Position numbers and translations under genes: made by a program. Of a stretch of DNA of 64,000 bases, positions 51,274 through 60,782 are shown piece by piece; position 1 is the stretch's first letter, and every line of letters begins with the position of its first letter. Location of the stretch: contig NZ_FOXM01000010.1 of assembly GCF_900115715.1 (NCBI RefSeq), forward strand, positions 62,001-126,000, given 5' to 3'. This stretch comes from Geopseudomonas sagittaria (GTDB taxonomy: Bacteria > Pseudomonadota > Gammaproteobacteria > Pseudomonadales > Pseudomonadaceae). The notes under the pieces were generated by a model. It was not told the origin of the DNA, ran no database searches, and saw nothing but the letters and a program-made list of their open reading frames with translations.

Positions 51274-52023
51274 TCAGCCGAGCTGTTCCATGATCTCGTC
51301 GGGAATCTCGGCGTTGTGGTAGACGTTCTGCACGTCGTCGAGATCCTCGAGCATGTCGATCAGCTTGAGCACCTTCTGCGCGGTTTCCAGATCGGCAACC
51401 GGCGCGGTGATCGACGGGATCATCGCCACCTCGGCCTCGTCGCCCTTGAAGCCAGCGGCGGTCAGCGCCTCGTTGACCGACAGAAAGTCGGCAAAGCTGG
51501 TGAACACGTCCACCGAGCCGTCGTCGTTGGTGACGATGTCGTCGGCACCGGCCTCCAGCGCCGCCTCCATCAGGGCCTCCTCGTTGACGCCCGGAGCGAA
51601 GCTGATCTGCCCCTTGCGGTCGAACATGTAGGCCACCGAGCCATCGGTACCCAGGTTGCCGCCGCACTTGCTGAAGGCGTGGCGCACTTCGGCCGCGGTG
51701 CGGTTGCGGTTGTCGGTCATCGCCTCGATGATGATCGCCACGCCGCTCGGCGCGTAGCCTTCGTAGCTCAGCTCGACCATGTTGTCGGCTTCGCTGGAGC
51801 CGGCGCCGCGGGCGATGGCGCGCTCGATGGTGTCGCGGGTCATGTTGGCGGTCAGCGCCTTGTCCACCGCCAGGCGCAGGCGCGGGTTGTCGGCCGGCAC
51901 GCCGCCACCGTGCTTGGCCGCGACGGTCAGTTCGCGGATCAGCTTGGTGAAGATCTTGCCGCGCTTGGCGTCCTGACGTTCCTTACGGTGTTTGATGTTG
52001 GCCCATTTGGAATGACCTGCCAT
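51274..52023 (-). CDS. yebC: YebC/PmpR-family transcription/translation factor
   Basis: 249 residues starting [19 protein letters not shown], a family hallmark. In P. aeruginosa the homologue PmpR represses quinolone signalling; YebC proteins elsewhere help ribosomes at polyproline. Full length, ATG at 52023. A conserved neighbour of ruvCAB and aspS. Confidence 0.96.
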   Translation of the reverse strand: MAGHSKWANIKHRKERQDAKRGKIFTKLIRELTVAAKHGGGVPADNPRLRLAVDKALTANMTRDTIERAIARGAGSSEADNMVELSYEGYAPSGVAIIIEAMTDNRNRTAAEVRHAFSKCGGNLGTDGSVAYMFDRKGQISFAPGVNEEALMEAALEAGADDIVTNDDGSVDVFTSFADFLSVNEALTAAGFKGDEAEVAMIPSITAPVADLETAQKVLKLIDMLEDLDDVQNVYHNAEIPDEIMEQLG

Positions 52024-52077
52024 GACTCTCTCCGTCGTGTTGCTGGTGGATCTTGTCTTTTGCTGCCCCTGAATCGA

Positions 52078-52102
52078 AGGAGCCTGGCAAAACCAGGCTC
52101 CT
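52078..52102 (-). terminator. Possible terminator after aspS
   Basis: A 10-bp perfect stem (AGGAGCCTGG with CCAGGCTCCT) and a 5-base loop, 11 bases past the aspS stop. The tail is only TTCGATTC, so some read-through into yebC is likely. Confidence 0.55.
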
Positions 52103-52112
52103 GTCGGTCGGC

Positions 52113-53888
52113 TTATTCGGCCTTGGGCTGCTCGCGCAGGCGAATGTTCAGCTCGCGCAACTGCTTGCTGTCCACGGTGCCCGGCGCCTGAGTCATCACG
52201 CAGGCGGCGCTCTGGGTTTTCGGGAAGGCGATGACGTCGCGGATCGAATGGGATCCGGTCATCAGCATCACCAGACGGTCCAGACCGAAGGCCAGACCAC
52301 CGTGCGGCGGCGCACCGAACTTCAGGGCGTCGAGCAGGAAGCCGAACTTCTCCTGCTGCTCGGCCTCGTCGATGCCGAGGATGCGGAATACCGCCTCCTG
52401 CATGTCCTTGCGATGGATACGGATCGAACCGCCACCCAGCTCGGTGCCGTTGAGCACCATGTCGTAGGCGCGCGACAGGGCGGCACCCGGATTGGCGGCC
52501 AGCTCTTGCGGCGAGCACTTGGGCGCGGTGAACGGGTGGTGCAGCGCGGAGAACGAACCGTCGTCGTTTTCCTCGAACATCGGGAAGTCGACCACCCACA
52601 TCGGCGCCCACTGGCAGGTGAGCAGGTTGAGGTCGTGGCCGAGCTTGATGCGCAGGGCACCGAGGGCTTCGGAAACAATCTTGGCCTTGTCGGCGCCGAA
52701 GAACACGATGTCGCCATCGACCGCGCCGACGCGATCGAGGATCACGTTGAGGTTGGCCTCGGGGATGTTCTTGACGATCGGCGACTGCAGGCCTTCGACG
52801 CCCTTGGCGCGCTCGTTGACCTTGATGTAGGCCAGGCCCTTGGCACCGTAGATGCCGACGAACTTGGTGTAGTCGTCGATCTGCTTGCGCGGCATGCTCG
52901 CGCCGCCCGGTACGCGCAGGGCGGTCACGCGGCACTTGGGATCGTTGGCCGGACCGGCGAACACCTTGAATTCCACGTCCTTGAGCTGGTCCTCGACATC
53001 GACCAGTTCCATCGGGATGCGCAGGTCCGGCTTGTCTGAACCGTAGCGGCGCATGGCCTCGGCGTAGGGCATGTGCGGGAATTCACCGAACTCGACGTCG
53101 AGCACTTCCTTGAACAGCTTGCGGATCATCTTCTCGGTCAGGCCGATGATGTCGTCTTCGTCGAGGAAGCTGGTCTCGATGTCGATCTGGGTGAATTCCG
53201 GCTGACGGTCGGCACGCAGGTCCTCGTCGCGGAAGCACTTGGCGATCTGGTAGTAGCGGTCGAAGCCGGCGACCATCAGCAGCTGCTTGAACAGCTGCGG
53301 CGACTGCGGCAGGGCGAAGAAGCTGCCGGCGTGGGTGCGGCTCGGCACCAGGTAGTCGCGCGCGCCTTCCGGGGTGGCGCGGGTGAGGATCGGCGTCTCG
53401 ACGTCGAGGAAGCCGTTGTCGTCCAGGTAGCGACGGATGCTGCTGGTGATGCTCGAGCGCAGCTTGAGCTTCTCGGCCATCTCCGGGCGACGCAGATCGA
53501 TGAAGCGGTAGCGCAGGCGGGTTTCCTCGCCGACGTCGGTGTACTCGTTGAGCGGGAACGGCGGGGTTTCCGCCTCGTTGAGCACTTCCAGCTCGTAGCC
53601 GAGCACCTCGATGGCGCCGGAGGCCATGTTCGGGTTGACCGCGCCGGCCGGGCGCAGGCGCACCTTGCCGGTCAGCTTGACCACGTACTCGCTGCGCACG
53701 CGGTCGGCCTTGGCGAAGGTCTCGGCGCGATCCGGGTCGAACACCACCTGGGCCAGACCTTCACGGTCGCGGATGTCGAGGAAAATCACCCCGCCGTGGT
53801 CGCGACGGCGATGTACCCAGCCGCACAGGGTGACTTCCTGGCCGTCCAGGCTTTCGTTGAGTTGGCCGCAATAGTGGCTGCGCATCAT
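52113..53888 (-). CDS. aspS: Aspartate-tRNA(Asp/Asn) ligase
   Basis: 591 residues, class IIb synthetase of bacterial type: N-terminal OB domain ([22 protein letters not shown]), motif 2 [22 protein letters not shown] insert, and motif 3 [15 protein letters not shown]. Pseudomonas AspRS is non-discriminating and also feeds the GatCAB route to Asn-tRNA. The ATG at 53888 ([10 protein letters not shown]) matches the P. aeruginosa protein. Confidence 0.97.
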   Translation of the reverse strand: MMRSHYCGQLNESLDGQEVTLCGWVHRRRDHGGVIFLDIRDREGLAQVVFDPDRAETFAKADRVRSEYVVKLTGKVRLRPAGAVNPNMASGAIEVLGYELEVLNEAETPPFPLNEYTDVGEETRLRYRFIDLRRPEMAEKLKLRSSITSSIRRYLDDNGFLDVETPILTRATPEGARDYLVPSRTHAGSFFALPQSPQLFKQLLMVAGFDRYYQIAKCFRDEDLRADRQPEFTQIDIETSFLDEDDIIGLTEKMIRKLFKEVLDVEFGEFPHMPYAEAMRRYGSDKPDLRIPMELVDVEDQLKDVEFKVFAGPANDPKCRVTALRVPGGASMPRKQIDDYTKFVGIYGAKGLAYIKVNERAKGVEGLQSPIVKNIPEANLNVILDRVGAVDGDIVFFGADKAKIVSEALGALRIKLGHDLNLLTCQWAPMWVVDFPMFEENDDGSFSALHHPFTAPKCSPQELAANPGAALSRAYDMVLNGTELGGGSIRIHRKDMQEAVFRILGIDEAEQQEKFGFLLDALKFGAPPHGGLAFGLDRLVMLMTGSHSIRDVIAFPKTQSAACVMTQAPGTVDSKQLRELNIRLREQPKAE

Positions 53889-54199
53889 GATCGGTTCGCT
53901 TCTCAAAAGTCAGTCGTAGATTCCGCACGGCGGTCGATCCGCGGCTGCCAGGCAACCGCTGCCGCCACAGGCGCCGGCCTGCCGCAAAATTGCGGGCGAC
54001 GACAGGCCTTGCCGTGACAAAGGGCGGGGATTATAGCCTGAAACAATCCCGCGGCGCAGGCCCCGCGCCCGGCAACCACAGCCACAGGCGCGCACGGCAC
54101 TTTTCCACCCGCCAGGCGGTGCGGCAGTGGATTTCCCGCTACCCGCTCATGCTAGTCTCTCGGCATTCAAGGCCCGAGATGCCACAGAGGGAGAGCTCC
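53889..54199. promoter_or_regulatory. Divergent promoter region, aspS / dps-like gene
   Basis: 311 bases. It must carry a minus-strand promoter for aspS and a plus-strand promoter for the ferritin gene, but no -35/-10 pair was convincing. GGGAGAG at about 54189-54195 is the ribosome site of the downstream gene. Confidence 0.4.
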
Positions 54200-54670
54200 A
54201 TGCAGATCAATATCGGAATTGCCGAACAGGACCGCGCCGCCATTGCCGAGGGTCTGTCGCGCCTGCTGGCCGACACCTACACCCTGTACCTGAAGACCCA
54301 CAACTTTCACTGGAACGTCACCGGGCCGATGTTCAATACCCTGCACCTGATGTTCGAGGCGCAGTACAACGAACTGGCCCTGGCGGTGGACCTGATCGCC
54401 GAACGCATCCGCGCCCTCGGCTTCCCGGCGCCCGGCACCTACGCGGCCTACGCGCGCCTGTCCTCGATCAAGGAAGAGGAAGGCGTGCCGAATGCCCAGG
54501 AGATGATCAAGCTGCTGGTGCAGGGCCAGGAAGCGGTGGTGCGCACCGCCCGCGGCATCTTCCCGCTGCTGGAAAAGGTCAGCGACGAGCCGACCGCCGA
54601 CCTGCTGACCCAGCGCATGCAGGTACACGAAAAGACCGCCTGGATGCTGCGCAGCCTGCTCGAGGGCTGA
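54200..54670 (+). CDS. dps: Dps-family mini-ferritin
   Basis: 156 residues. Dodecameric iron-storage and DNA-protecting protein. Ferroxidase ligands are visible in [14 protein letters not shown] (His) and [19 protein letters not shown] (Asp/Glu). ATG at 54200 after GGGAGAG. Usual neighbour of aspS in pseudomonads. Confidence 0.93.
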   Translation: MQINIGIAEQDRAAIAEGLSRLLADTYTLYLKTHNFHWNVTGPMFNTLHLMFEAQYNELALAVDLIAERIRALGFPAPGTYAAYARLSSIKEEEGVPNAQEMIKLLVQGQEAVVRTARGIFPLLEKVSDEPTADLLTQRMQVHEKTAWMLRSLLEG

Positions 54671-54681
54671 GCCAGCGCCTG

Positions 54682-54713
54682 ACGCGAGGGGCCGCCGGCC
54701 ACGCCCCTCGCGT
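54682..54713 (+). terminator. Probable terminator of the dps-like gene
   Basis: An 11-bp perfect stem (ACGCGAGGGGC with GCCCCTCGCGT), 10-base loop, then GCCTTCT. It lies 11 bases past the stop; the T-tract is weak. Confidence 0.6.
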
Positions 54714-54776
54714 GCCTTCTACGGCCCTGCCGGGGAGCTCACCCTGCGCTCGGCAGCGCCCTGTCGCACGGCGCAA

Positions 54777-54805
54777 TTGAGCGCCCGCAGCCTTTACGGT
54801 TAAAT
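54777..54805 (+). promoter_or_regulatory. Candidate sigma-70 promoter of the cold-shock gene
   Basis: TTGAGC (54777-54782), 17 bases, TTAAAT (54800-54805). Transcription from here would give a 5' leader of about 150 bases, as is common for cold-shock genes. Confidence 0.4.
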
Positions 54806-54958
54806 AGCCGCCGCGCCAAGGCAGCTCGCTTATCGTTTGCCGAGCCTGTCCCGCGCCGTCCGGCCTGACCCGAACACCTTGGCGCCATCCATTTCCGCCT
54901 CGCCGTCGTCTTGTCCGGACGCAATCGTCTGTGTCTGTTGGTTACCAAGGTGAAATCT

Positions 54959-55636
54959 TTGAGCATATTGAAAACCGTCCACCTCTTGTCGGGCGCGGCC
55001 GCCCTGCTGCTGTCCATCGTTCCCAGCCTGCGTGCCGACGCCCTGCCCTGGCTGCAACAGCCGGACTCCCTGTACCTGGCCTTCACCGGCCTGGCCAACC
55101 TGCTGGTCGCCCCGCTGATCGGTGGCGCCCGCCAGCGTCTGCAGGGTGCCGCCAGCAGCCTGCTGGTCCTCGCCGTGGTCCTGCAAAGCCTGGCGCTGAT
55201 GGTGCCGCTGCACAGCATCGGCGGGCAGCCGGCGGAGCTGTTCACCCTGCTGGCCGTCGCCCTAGCCGCCCTCATGCAACTGCTTCCGCAACCGAGTGCC
55301 GCCGCCGCGACTGCCGCGCCGGCGCCTCAGCCGACCGAACCGTCTCGTCCGGCCAAGACCGCCAGCCCGAGCGTCAAGACTCCCGCCACCAAGGCGACCG
55401 CCGCCACCCGCCGTGGCGAAACGGACGGCGCGCGCGAGACCGGCACGGTGAAGTGGTTCAACACCTCCAAGGGCTTCGGCTTCATCTCCCGCGACAGCGG
55501 TGACGACATCTTCGTGCACTTTCGCGCCATCCGTGGCGAAGGCCACCGGGTACTGGTCGAAGGCCAGCGCGTGGAGTTCGCCGTGGTCCAGCGCGACAAG
55601 GGGCTGCAGGCCGAGGACGTGACGATCATTGACTGA
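54959..55636 (+). CDS. Membrane-anchored cold-shock domain protein
   Basis: About 225 residues: four hydrophobic helices (about 5-110; [64 protein letters not shown]), a Pro/Ala/Thr-rich linker, and a C-terminal cold-shock domain (about 158-225) with RNP1-like KGFGFISRD and RNP2-like DIFVHF. The start is uncertain: TTG at 54959 has AAGGTG 7 bases upstream; GTG at 54950 and TTG at 54911 are alternatives. A fusion of this shape is known at this place in pseudomonads. Confidence 0.85.
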   Translation: MSILKTVHLLSGAAALLLSIVPSLRADALPWLQQPDSLYLAFTGLANLLVAPLIGGARQRLQGAASSLLVLAVVLQSLALMVPLHSIGGQPAELFTLLAVALAALMQLLPQPSAAAATAAPAPQPTEPSRPAKTASPSVKTPATKATAATRRGETDGARETGTVKWFNTSKGFGFISRDSGDDIFVHFRAIRGEGHRVLVEGQRVEFAVVQRDKGLQAEDVTIID

Positions 55637-55650
55637 TCCGCCCTCTCCAC

Positions 55651-55687
55651 AACGACAGAGCCCGCCAATTTGGCGGGCTCTGTCGTT
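55651..55687. terminator. Bidirectional terminator
   Basis: A 17-bp perfect stem (55651-55667 with 55671-55687), 3-base loop, A-rich on one side and T-rich on the other. It lies between the convergent cold-shock gene and slyX. Confidence 0.86.
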
Positions 55688-55700
55688 ATGGAGGGGCGAC

Positions 55701-55907
55701 TCAATAGTGCGGCGGCGGAGCCTCATCCTCCACCGGGCCGATCTGCCCGGCCAGATCGGCCTGACGGGTGGCCAGCGCCTCGATCTGCCGCTGCAGGCGC
55801 TCGATCAGCCGGTTCTGCACCAGCAGCTCGTCGCTGAGCTGCTGCAGGGCATCGTCCTGGAACGCCAGACGGGTTTCCAGCTCGGTAACGCGCAGCTCCA
55901 GGCTCAT
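55701..55907 (-). CDS. slyX: SlyX protein
   Basis: 68-residue coiled-coil protein (ELRVTELETRLAFQDDALQQL, LIERLQRQIEAL) with the family PPPHY end. The function is unknown. Its ATG overlaps the HIT gene stop (ATGA). Confidence 0.93.
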   Translation of the reverse strand: MSLELRVTELETRLAFQDDALQQLSDELLVQNRLIERLQRQIEALATRQADLAGQIGPVEDEAPPPHY

Positions 55908-56338
55908 ACGGCCTCCTGGGCGAAGCGGAAGTCTGCGGAACTCAGCACCAGCTTCAGCCGGTCGCGCATTTCCTTCACCTCATCCTCGCTATACGGCTGC
56001 GCCGGCTGGTGCCCCCACACCGGCGCCGGCCAGGCGGCATCGCCGCGACGGCGGGCGATCACGTGCATGTGCAGCTGGCTGACCATGTTGCCGAGGCTGG
56101 CGACGTTCATCTTGTCGGCCTTGAAGGTGTCCTTGAGCACTTCGGCGAGCAGATGGGTCTCGCGCCACAGCGAACGCTGGTCGGCTTCGTCCAGCTGGAA
56201 CAGCTCGCTGACCTCCTCGCGGCGCGGCACCAGGATGAACCAGGGATAGTTGGCGTCATTCATCAGCAGCAGGCGGCACAGCGGGAAGTCACCGACGTGC
56301 AGGGTGTCCTGCTGCAGGCGGGGATCGAGGGCAAACAT
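55904..56338 (-). CDS. HIT-family protein
   Basis: 144 residues. Histidine-triad nucleotide hydrolase/transferase fold: YPWFILVPRREEVSEL, and the active site SQLHMHVIARRRGD. The first triad His is Gln; the central nucleophile His and third His remain, a variant I believe is normal for this subgroup. ATG at 56338. Confidence 0.9.
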   Translation of the reverse strand: MFALDPRLQQDTLHVGDFPLCRLLLMNDANYPWFILVPRREEVSELFQLDEADQRSLWRETHLLAEVLKDTFKADKMNVASLGNMVSQLHMHVIARRRGDAAWPAPVWGHQPAQPYSEDEVKEMRDRLKLVLSSADFRFAQEAV

Positions 56339-56388
56339 GGCGGCATCTCCTTGTGGTTCGGCGCTGCGCGCCAGTTTGCCACAGCTCG

Positions 56389-57855
56389 CTAGGCAACTGG
56401 CGGCAGGTTGCGCGGCAGCCAGACCGCCACCTCGAGCCCGCCCAATGACGCCTCGCCCAGGCGGATCTCGCCGCGGTGCAGCTCGACGATGCGCTGCACG
56501 ATCGACAGCCCCAGCCCCGCGCCCTGCCCTTCGCCCTGGCGGTAGAAGCGGCGGAACAGCTGCTCGCGCTGCTCGGCCGGCACCCCCGGCCCGCTGTCGG
56601 CCACGCGCAGGCAGATGCGCTGCGCCTCGGCCTGCAGGCTGACCGCCACCTGGCCGCCGTGCGGGGTGTACTGCACGGCATTGCCGACCAGGTTCTGCAG
56701 CAGGGTGCCCAGGCTCGGCGCATCGGCCAGCAGGCGGTAATCGGCCGCCTCGTCGTAGTCGAGGCTCAGCTCCTGCTCGCGCTCCAGAGCCAGCGGGATC
56801 AGCTCGGCCAGCTCCTCGCGCACGTAGGGCGCCAGGTCCAGTTCACGCATGGCCGTCTGCAGGGCGCTCGGCTCGAGGCGGGCCAGGGTCAGCAGCTGGG
56901 TCACCACCCGGGTGGCGCGCTCCACGCCGGCGCCCAGCTGCTGCAGGGCGGCCTCACGATCGGCGGCCTCCGACGCCTCCAGCGCGTTCTGCGCATGGAT
57001 GCGCAGTACCGCCAGCGGCGTGCGCAACTCGTGGGCGGCATCGGCGAGGAAGCGCTTCTCCCGCTCCAGCAGGCCGGTGACCTGCAGCAATAGGCGGTTG
57101 AGGGCGGCGACCATCGGCTCCAGCTCCTGCGGCAGCGGCGCCAGGGTCAGCGGGCTGAGGTTTTCCGCATCGCGCGCGCGGATCAGGCCGACCACCTGCT
57201 GCAGCGGGCGCAGCCCCAGGCCGATGGCCGACCACACCAGCAGCGCCAGCAGCGGCAGGCCGATCAGGTCGGGCAGCAGGCTGCGCAGGGTGATCTTGCC
57301 GACCAGCTCGCCGCGCACGTCCTCGCGCTCGGCGACCAGTATCCAGTGCCGGTCGGCCAGATCCTGGCGCAGGAACAGACGCCAGCGACCGTCCTCCAGG
57401 CTGACATCGTGATAGCCGATCAGCTGCGCGGCCCGAGCGGACAGGGGCTGCGCCTTGCCGTCTACCGCACCCAGTAGCTGGAGCAGGCGCGGCAACAGGG
57501 TCGGCGGGGCACTGGCCGAGTGCAGCAGCACCTGCCCCTGATCGTCGAGCACCTGGAAGGCCAGCTTGGTTTCGTAGCGGTGCCCCTCGACGCGGGCGTC
57601 CGGATCGTCCAGATCGTGTTCGACCAGCAGCGCCGCATCCAGCGCCTGCTGCAGGGCGGCCCGGGTGGCCGGTGGCAGGTCGCGGCCGACCATGCCCTCG
57701 AGCAGGCGTGCGCCCTGCGCCAGCTGGGCGTCGAACAGCTCCTCGATCTCGTGCTGGGCATCGCTGTAGCTGCGCCAGGAGATCAGCGTCAGGGCAACGC
57801 ACAGCACGCCGAGCACCAGCGCCAGGGTGCGCGAGCGGATCGAGCGCAGCCTCAC
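56389..57855 (-). CDS. Sensor histidine kinase, PmrB/QseC-like
   Basis: 488 residues. Membrane helices at about 9-27 and 183-206 enclose a periplasmic sensing region of about 150 residues. Then HAMP-like, HisKA with the phospho-His in FLADAAHELRTPLAVL, and HATPase with N box NLVGNAVQYTP, DSGPGVP and GAGLGLSIVQ. GTG start at 57855 overlaps the regulator's stop (GTGA), so the two are coupled. The signal is unknown. Confidence 0.93.
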   Translation of the reverse strand: MRLRSIRSRTLALVLGVLCVALTLISWRSYSDAQHEIEELFDAQLAQGARLLEGMVGRDLPPATRAALQQALDAALLVEHDLDDPDARVEGHRYETKLAFQVLDDQGQVLLHSASAPPTLLPRLLQLLGAVDGKAQPLSARAAQLIGYHDVSLEDGRWRLFLRQDLADRHWILVAEREDVRGELVGKITLRSLLPDLIGLPLLALLVWSAIGLGLRPLQQVVGLIRARDAENLSPLTLAPLPQELEPMVAALNRLLLQVTGLLEREKRFLADAAHELRTPLAVLRIHAQNALEASEAADREAALQQLGAGVERATRVVTQLLTLARLEPSALQTAMRELDLAPYVREELAELIPLALEREQELSLDYDEAADYRLLADAPSLGTLLQNLVGNAVQYTPHGGQVAVSLQAEAQRICLRVADSGPGVPAEQREQLFRRFYRQGEGQGAGLGLSIVQRIVELHRGEIRLGEASLGGLEVAVWLPRNLPPVA

Positions 57856-58511
57856 GCCTTGTCCACCAGGTAGCCGACGCCACGCACGGTGCGGATCAGT
57901 TCGGGAAAGAACTTCTTGCGCAGGTGGTGCACATGCACCTCGAGGGCGTTGCTCTCCACTTCCTCGCCCCAGCCATACAGCACCTGCTGCAGCTTGTCGC
58001 GGGTCAGCACGCGGCCCGGCTGGGCCAGCAGTTCGTGGAGGAGGAGAAACTCCTTGCGCGCCAGGCTGACCGGCGCGCCCTGATAGCTCACCTGCTGACT
58101 GTCGGGTTCGATGCGAATGCCGCGGTACTCCAGCACCGGCTGGGCGCGGCCGAAGCTGCGCCGCAGCAGGGCACGCAGACGCGCCTTGAGCTCGGCCACA
58201 TCGAAGGGCTTGACTAGGTAGTCGTCGGCGCCGGCATCCAGCCCGGCGATGCGGTCGCTGGTGGCGTCGCGGGCGGTGAGCACCAGCACCGGCATGGCGT
58301 TGCCGGCGGCGCGCAGGCGACGCAGCACCTCCAGGCCATCCATGCGCGGCAGGCCGAGATCCAGCACGCACAGCTCGAAGCTCTCGTGACTCAGCGCATG
58401 CAGGGCACTGGCGCCGTCCTGCAGCCAGTCCACCGTGTAGCCCTCGGGCTTGAGCGCGGTGCAGATACCCTCGCCCAGCGCCTTGTCGTCTTCCACCAGC
58501 AATATGCGCAT
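57852..58511 (-). CDS. OmpR-family response regulator, PmrA/QseB-like
   Basis: 219 residues. Receiver domain (1-115) with phospho-acceptor Asp in CVLDLGLPRMDG and DDYLVKPFD; C-terminal winged helix (125-219) whose recognition region NALEVHVHHLRKK is nearly the same as in P. aeruginosa PmrA. PmrA/QseB regulators bind tandem TTAAG-type boxes; one occurs at 62988-63004 upstream of the acyl cluster. ATG at 58511. Confidence 0.93.
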   Translation of the reverse strand: MRILLVEDDKALGEGICTALKPEGYTVDWLQDGASALHALSHESFELCVLDLGLPRMDGLEVLRRLRAAGNAMPVLVLTARDATSDRIAGLDAGADDYLVKPFDVAELKARLRALLRRSFGRAQPVLEYRGIRIEPDSQQVSYQGAPVSLARKEFLLLHELLAQPGRVLTRDKLQQVLYGWGEEVESNALEVHVHHLRKKFFPELIRTVRGVGYLVDKA

Positions 58512-58566
58512 GCAGCACTCCTGTGTTCGGCCCACTCCGGCAACCGCTGCCTGTAATTCAATCAAA

Positions 58567-58612
58567 AAAACGCCGAGCCGGCAGAAGTGTCTCACCTCCA
58601 CCGGCTCGGCGT
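58567..58612 (-). terminator. Terminator of the acyl-cluster operon
   Basis: A 12-bp perfect stem (ACGCCGAGCCGG with CCGGCTCGGCGT), 19-base loop, followed on the minus strand by a run of T residues. It separates the TPR gene from the two-component genes, which must have their own promoter. Confidence 0.78.
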
Positions 58613-58646
58613 GCAGCGCGCATCGCGAACGTCGCTGCCCCGTGGA

Positions 58647-59303
58647 TCAGTTCAGCTTGGCCCGCGCCTTGTCCAGCAGTGCCTGCGCTTCCTGGCGCCG
58701 GCCGGCATCGGCCACCTCGCGACCGGGGCGCGGCGGTGCGGCCAGCGCCTTCTGCAGCGCCTTCTCGGCCTCGGCGTAGCGTTTCTCGCCCAGCAGGAAG
58801 TCGCCGTAGAAATAGTTGGGGTCGATTCCGTCGGGATTCAGGCTCAGTGCCTGCTTGAGCAGCTGCTCGGCGCGCTCGTCGTCGCCGAAGCCGACCGGCC
58901 AGCCCGGCACCTGATAGTAGAGCGAGCCGAGACTGGTGTAGGCCGAGCCGTCGAGGGCCTTGGCATCCAGCTCGATCGCCTGCTCGAACTGGCCGCGCGC
59001 CTGCTTGACCAGATCCAGCGCGCCGAGGCCGCCCTTGGCGCCCGCCCAGGTGCTGAGGATGATGCCGCGCCAGATCAGCAGCTCGGGCGCCTGCGGCTCG
59101 GCCTTGAGGGCGACCTCGGCCTCGCCGGCCAGCTTGGCGAACGCCGCCTCGCGCTGCGCTTCGGGCAGCTGGTAGTTGATTTCGGCCCAGCGGGCCTGCA
59201 ACTGCTTGAGGCTCTGAGCACTGGCGGCGGTCAGGGCGAAGCTCGGCAGGCTGAGCAGCAGGGCGCCGCCGAGGATCAGGTGTCGCACGAAGGATTTCGA
59301 CAT
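58647..59303 (-). CDS. Periplasmic TPR protein
   Basis: 218 residues. Signal peptide 1-30 (LLSLPSFALTAASAQS). The remainder is helical and TPR-like (QFEQAIELDAKALDGSAYTSLGSLYY, DERAEQLLKQALSLNPDGIDPNYFYGDFLL, AEKALQKAL). Resembles the TatT component group of TRAP-associated proteins, but no TRAP transporter is present. 26 bases after the SDR gene, so part of the operon; probably a periplasmic scaffold (inference). Confidence 0.82.
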   Translation of the reverse strand: MSKSFVRHLILGGALLLSLPSFALTAASAQSLKQLQARWAEINYQLPEAQREAAFAKLAGEAEVALKAEPQAPELLIWRGIILSTWAGAKGGLGALDLVKQARGQFEQAIELDAKALDGSAYTSLGSLYYQVPGWPVGFGDDERAEQLLKQALSLNPDGIDPNYFYGDFLLGEKRYAEAEKALQKALAAPPRPGREVADAGRRQEAQALLDKARAKLN

Positions 59304-59329
59304 TCGCTCTACTCCACTTCAGGAAGGAA

Positions 59330-60121
59330 TCAGGATTTGCCGCGGGCGAAGCGCTGGATGATCGGCAACTGCTTGCGCAGCGCCTGATCCACCATCCGCG
59401 GCAGCAGGCTGTTGAGGCGCACGAAGAGCTTTTCCGGCCAGCCCAGATAGAGCTCCTCGCTCTCGCGACCGATGGCCTTGACCACGGCATCGGCCACCAG
59501 GGCCGGGGCGTCCATGGCCACCTTGAGCTCGTCGTTCATCGCCACCACGCTCTGCTCGTTCATGCTGGTGCGGGTGGCGCGCGGGGCGATGTACATGACC
59601 TTGACCCGGGTATCGGCCAGCTCGCGACGCAGCGCCTCGGAGAAGCCGCGCAGGGCGAACTTGCTCGCGCAGTAGGCGGAAAACCCCGGATAGCCGATCG
59701 AGCCGAAGGTCGAGCCGATGTTCACCACCAGCGCCTGGCCCTGCTGACGCAACATCGGCAGCAGACGATGGGTGAGCTGCAGGGTCGCGGTGACGTTGAG
59801 CTGGACCAGCGCCGCCAGGGCCTCCTCGTCGTGCTGCTCAAGCATGCTGAAGTGGTTGATCCCCGCCGCGTTGATCAGCAGGTTGACGCCGCCCATGCGC
59901 CGCGCCGCCTGCAGCACCGCCTCGCGCCCGGCGCTGGCGGTGATGTCGGCGCAGACGCTCTCGGCGCGGCCGTGGCACTGCGCCACCAACTGCTCGAGAC
60001 GACTCGCCTGGCGGCCGACCAGCAGCACCCGCGCGCCGCCGGCGCACAGCCGCTCGGCCAGCAACTGGCCAATGCCGCCGGTGGCCCCGGTGAGCAGGAC
60101 GCGACACTCAGACAGCTGCAT
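59330..60121 (-). CDS. Short-chain dehydrogenase/reductase
   Basis: 263 residues. NAD(P)-binding TGATGGIG at 12-19, LINAAG, and the catalytic Ser with YCASK (Tyr-x3-Lys). A C-terminal extension (LYLGWPEKLFVRLNSLLPRMVDQ) suggests a lipid or acyl substrate or membrane contact (inference). Start overlaps the di-iron oxidase stop by 14 bases. Likely reduces or oxidises an intermediate of the cluster's pathway. Confidence 0.88.
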   Translation of the reverse strand: MQLSECRVLLTGATGGIGQLLAERLCAGGARVLLVGRQASRLEQLVAQCHGRAESVCADITASAGREAVLQAARRMGGVNLLINAAGINHFSMLEQHDEEALAALVQLNVTATLQLTHRLLPMLRQQGQALVVNIGSTFGSIGYPGFSAYCASKFALRGFSEALRRELADTRVKVMYIAPRATRTSMNEQSVVAMNDELKVAMDAPALVADAVVKAIGRESEELYLGWPEKLFVRLNSLLPRMVDQALRKQLPIIQRFARGKS

Positions 60122-60782
60122 GCTGGTTCTCCCCTGACAGCGGCAGGCTGCGGAACAGGTCGCCGTACAGGCGATAGACCACCCGCGCGGTGTGCACCAC
60201 CGCGGCCTGGTCGGCCGGATCGTCGAGACGATCCATCAGCGTCTTGAAGAACTCGACGTGGCTGATGTCCAGGCTGCCGTGGGAGGTCAGGTAGCTGAAG
60301 GCCTGGGCCGGCAGCTGCAGGCGATCCTGGATGATCGCCGCGGCCTGGGTGGCCAGGGCGATGCTGGTGCCCTCCAGCACGTTGACCATGCCGAAGAAAC
60401 TCACCGGATTGTCGCGGGCGATGCGGTCGTAGACGTAGCTGACCATCAGCTCGGTGGGCAGGTTGGGCGTCCCGCGGCGCACCGCCTCGGCATCGGCGCC
60501 ACAGGCGCGGATGTCGTTGAGGATCCATTCCTGGTGGCCGTACTCTTCCTCGATGTACTCGGCAATTGCCTCGCGCAGCCACTCCAGGCGCTCCGGCAGG
60601 CGCGCCCCGCAGGCCATCAGCAGCGGCACGGTGTGTTTGACGTGGTGGTAGGCCTGGGCGAGGAAGGCCACGTAGCTGTCGAGGCTAATCCGTCCGGCGA
60701 GGACCTCGGCGAAGATCGGCGCGGCCAGCAGGTACTCGCGCTCGGCTTGGGTCTGTTCTTGCAGGGACTGGTAGAAACTCAT
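60108..60782 (-). CDS. Heme-oxygenase-like di-iron oxidase (TenA/PqqC-like fold)
   Basis: 224-residue helical protein. A complete candidate di-iron ligand set is visible: E80 and H83 (EYGH), E137 (VLEGTS), and H168, D172, H175 (H-x3-D-x2-H in SHGSLDISHVEFF), the spacing known from SznF-type HDO enzymes. Such enzymes do N-oxygenation, oxidative decarboxylation or C-C cleavage. It is not close to UndA in sequence as I recall it. One-base overlap with the ligase gene (TGATG). Confidence 0.85.
   Translation of the reverse strand: MSFYQSLQEQTQAEREYLLAAPIFAEVLAGRISLDSYVAFLAQAYHHVKHTVPLLMACGARLPERLEWLREAIAEYIEEEYGHQEWILNDIRACGADAEAVRRGTPNLPTELMVSYVYDRIARDNPVSFFGMVNVLEGTSIALATQAAAIIQDRLQLPAQAFSYLTSHGSLDISHVEFFKTLMDRLDDPADQAAVVHTARVVYRLYGDLFRSLPLSGENQHAAV

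Noticed and set aside
60108-60782. TenA thiaminase or UndA undecene synthase
   Set aside because: The ligand pattern is that of a di-iron oxidase, thiamine genes are absent, and the sequence is unlike UndA as I recall it.
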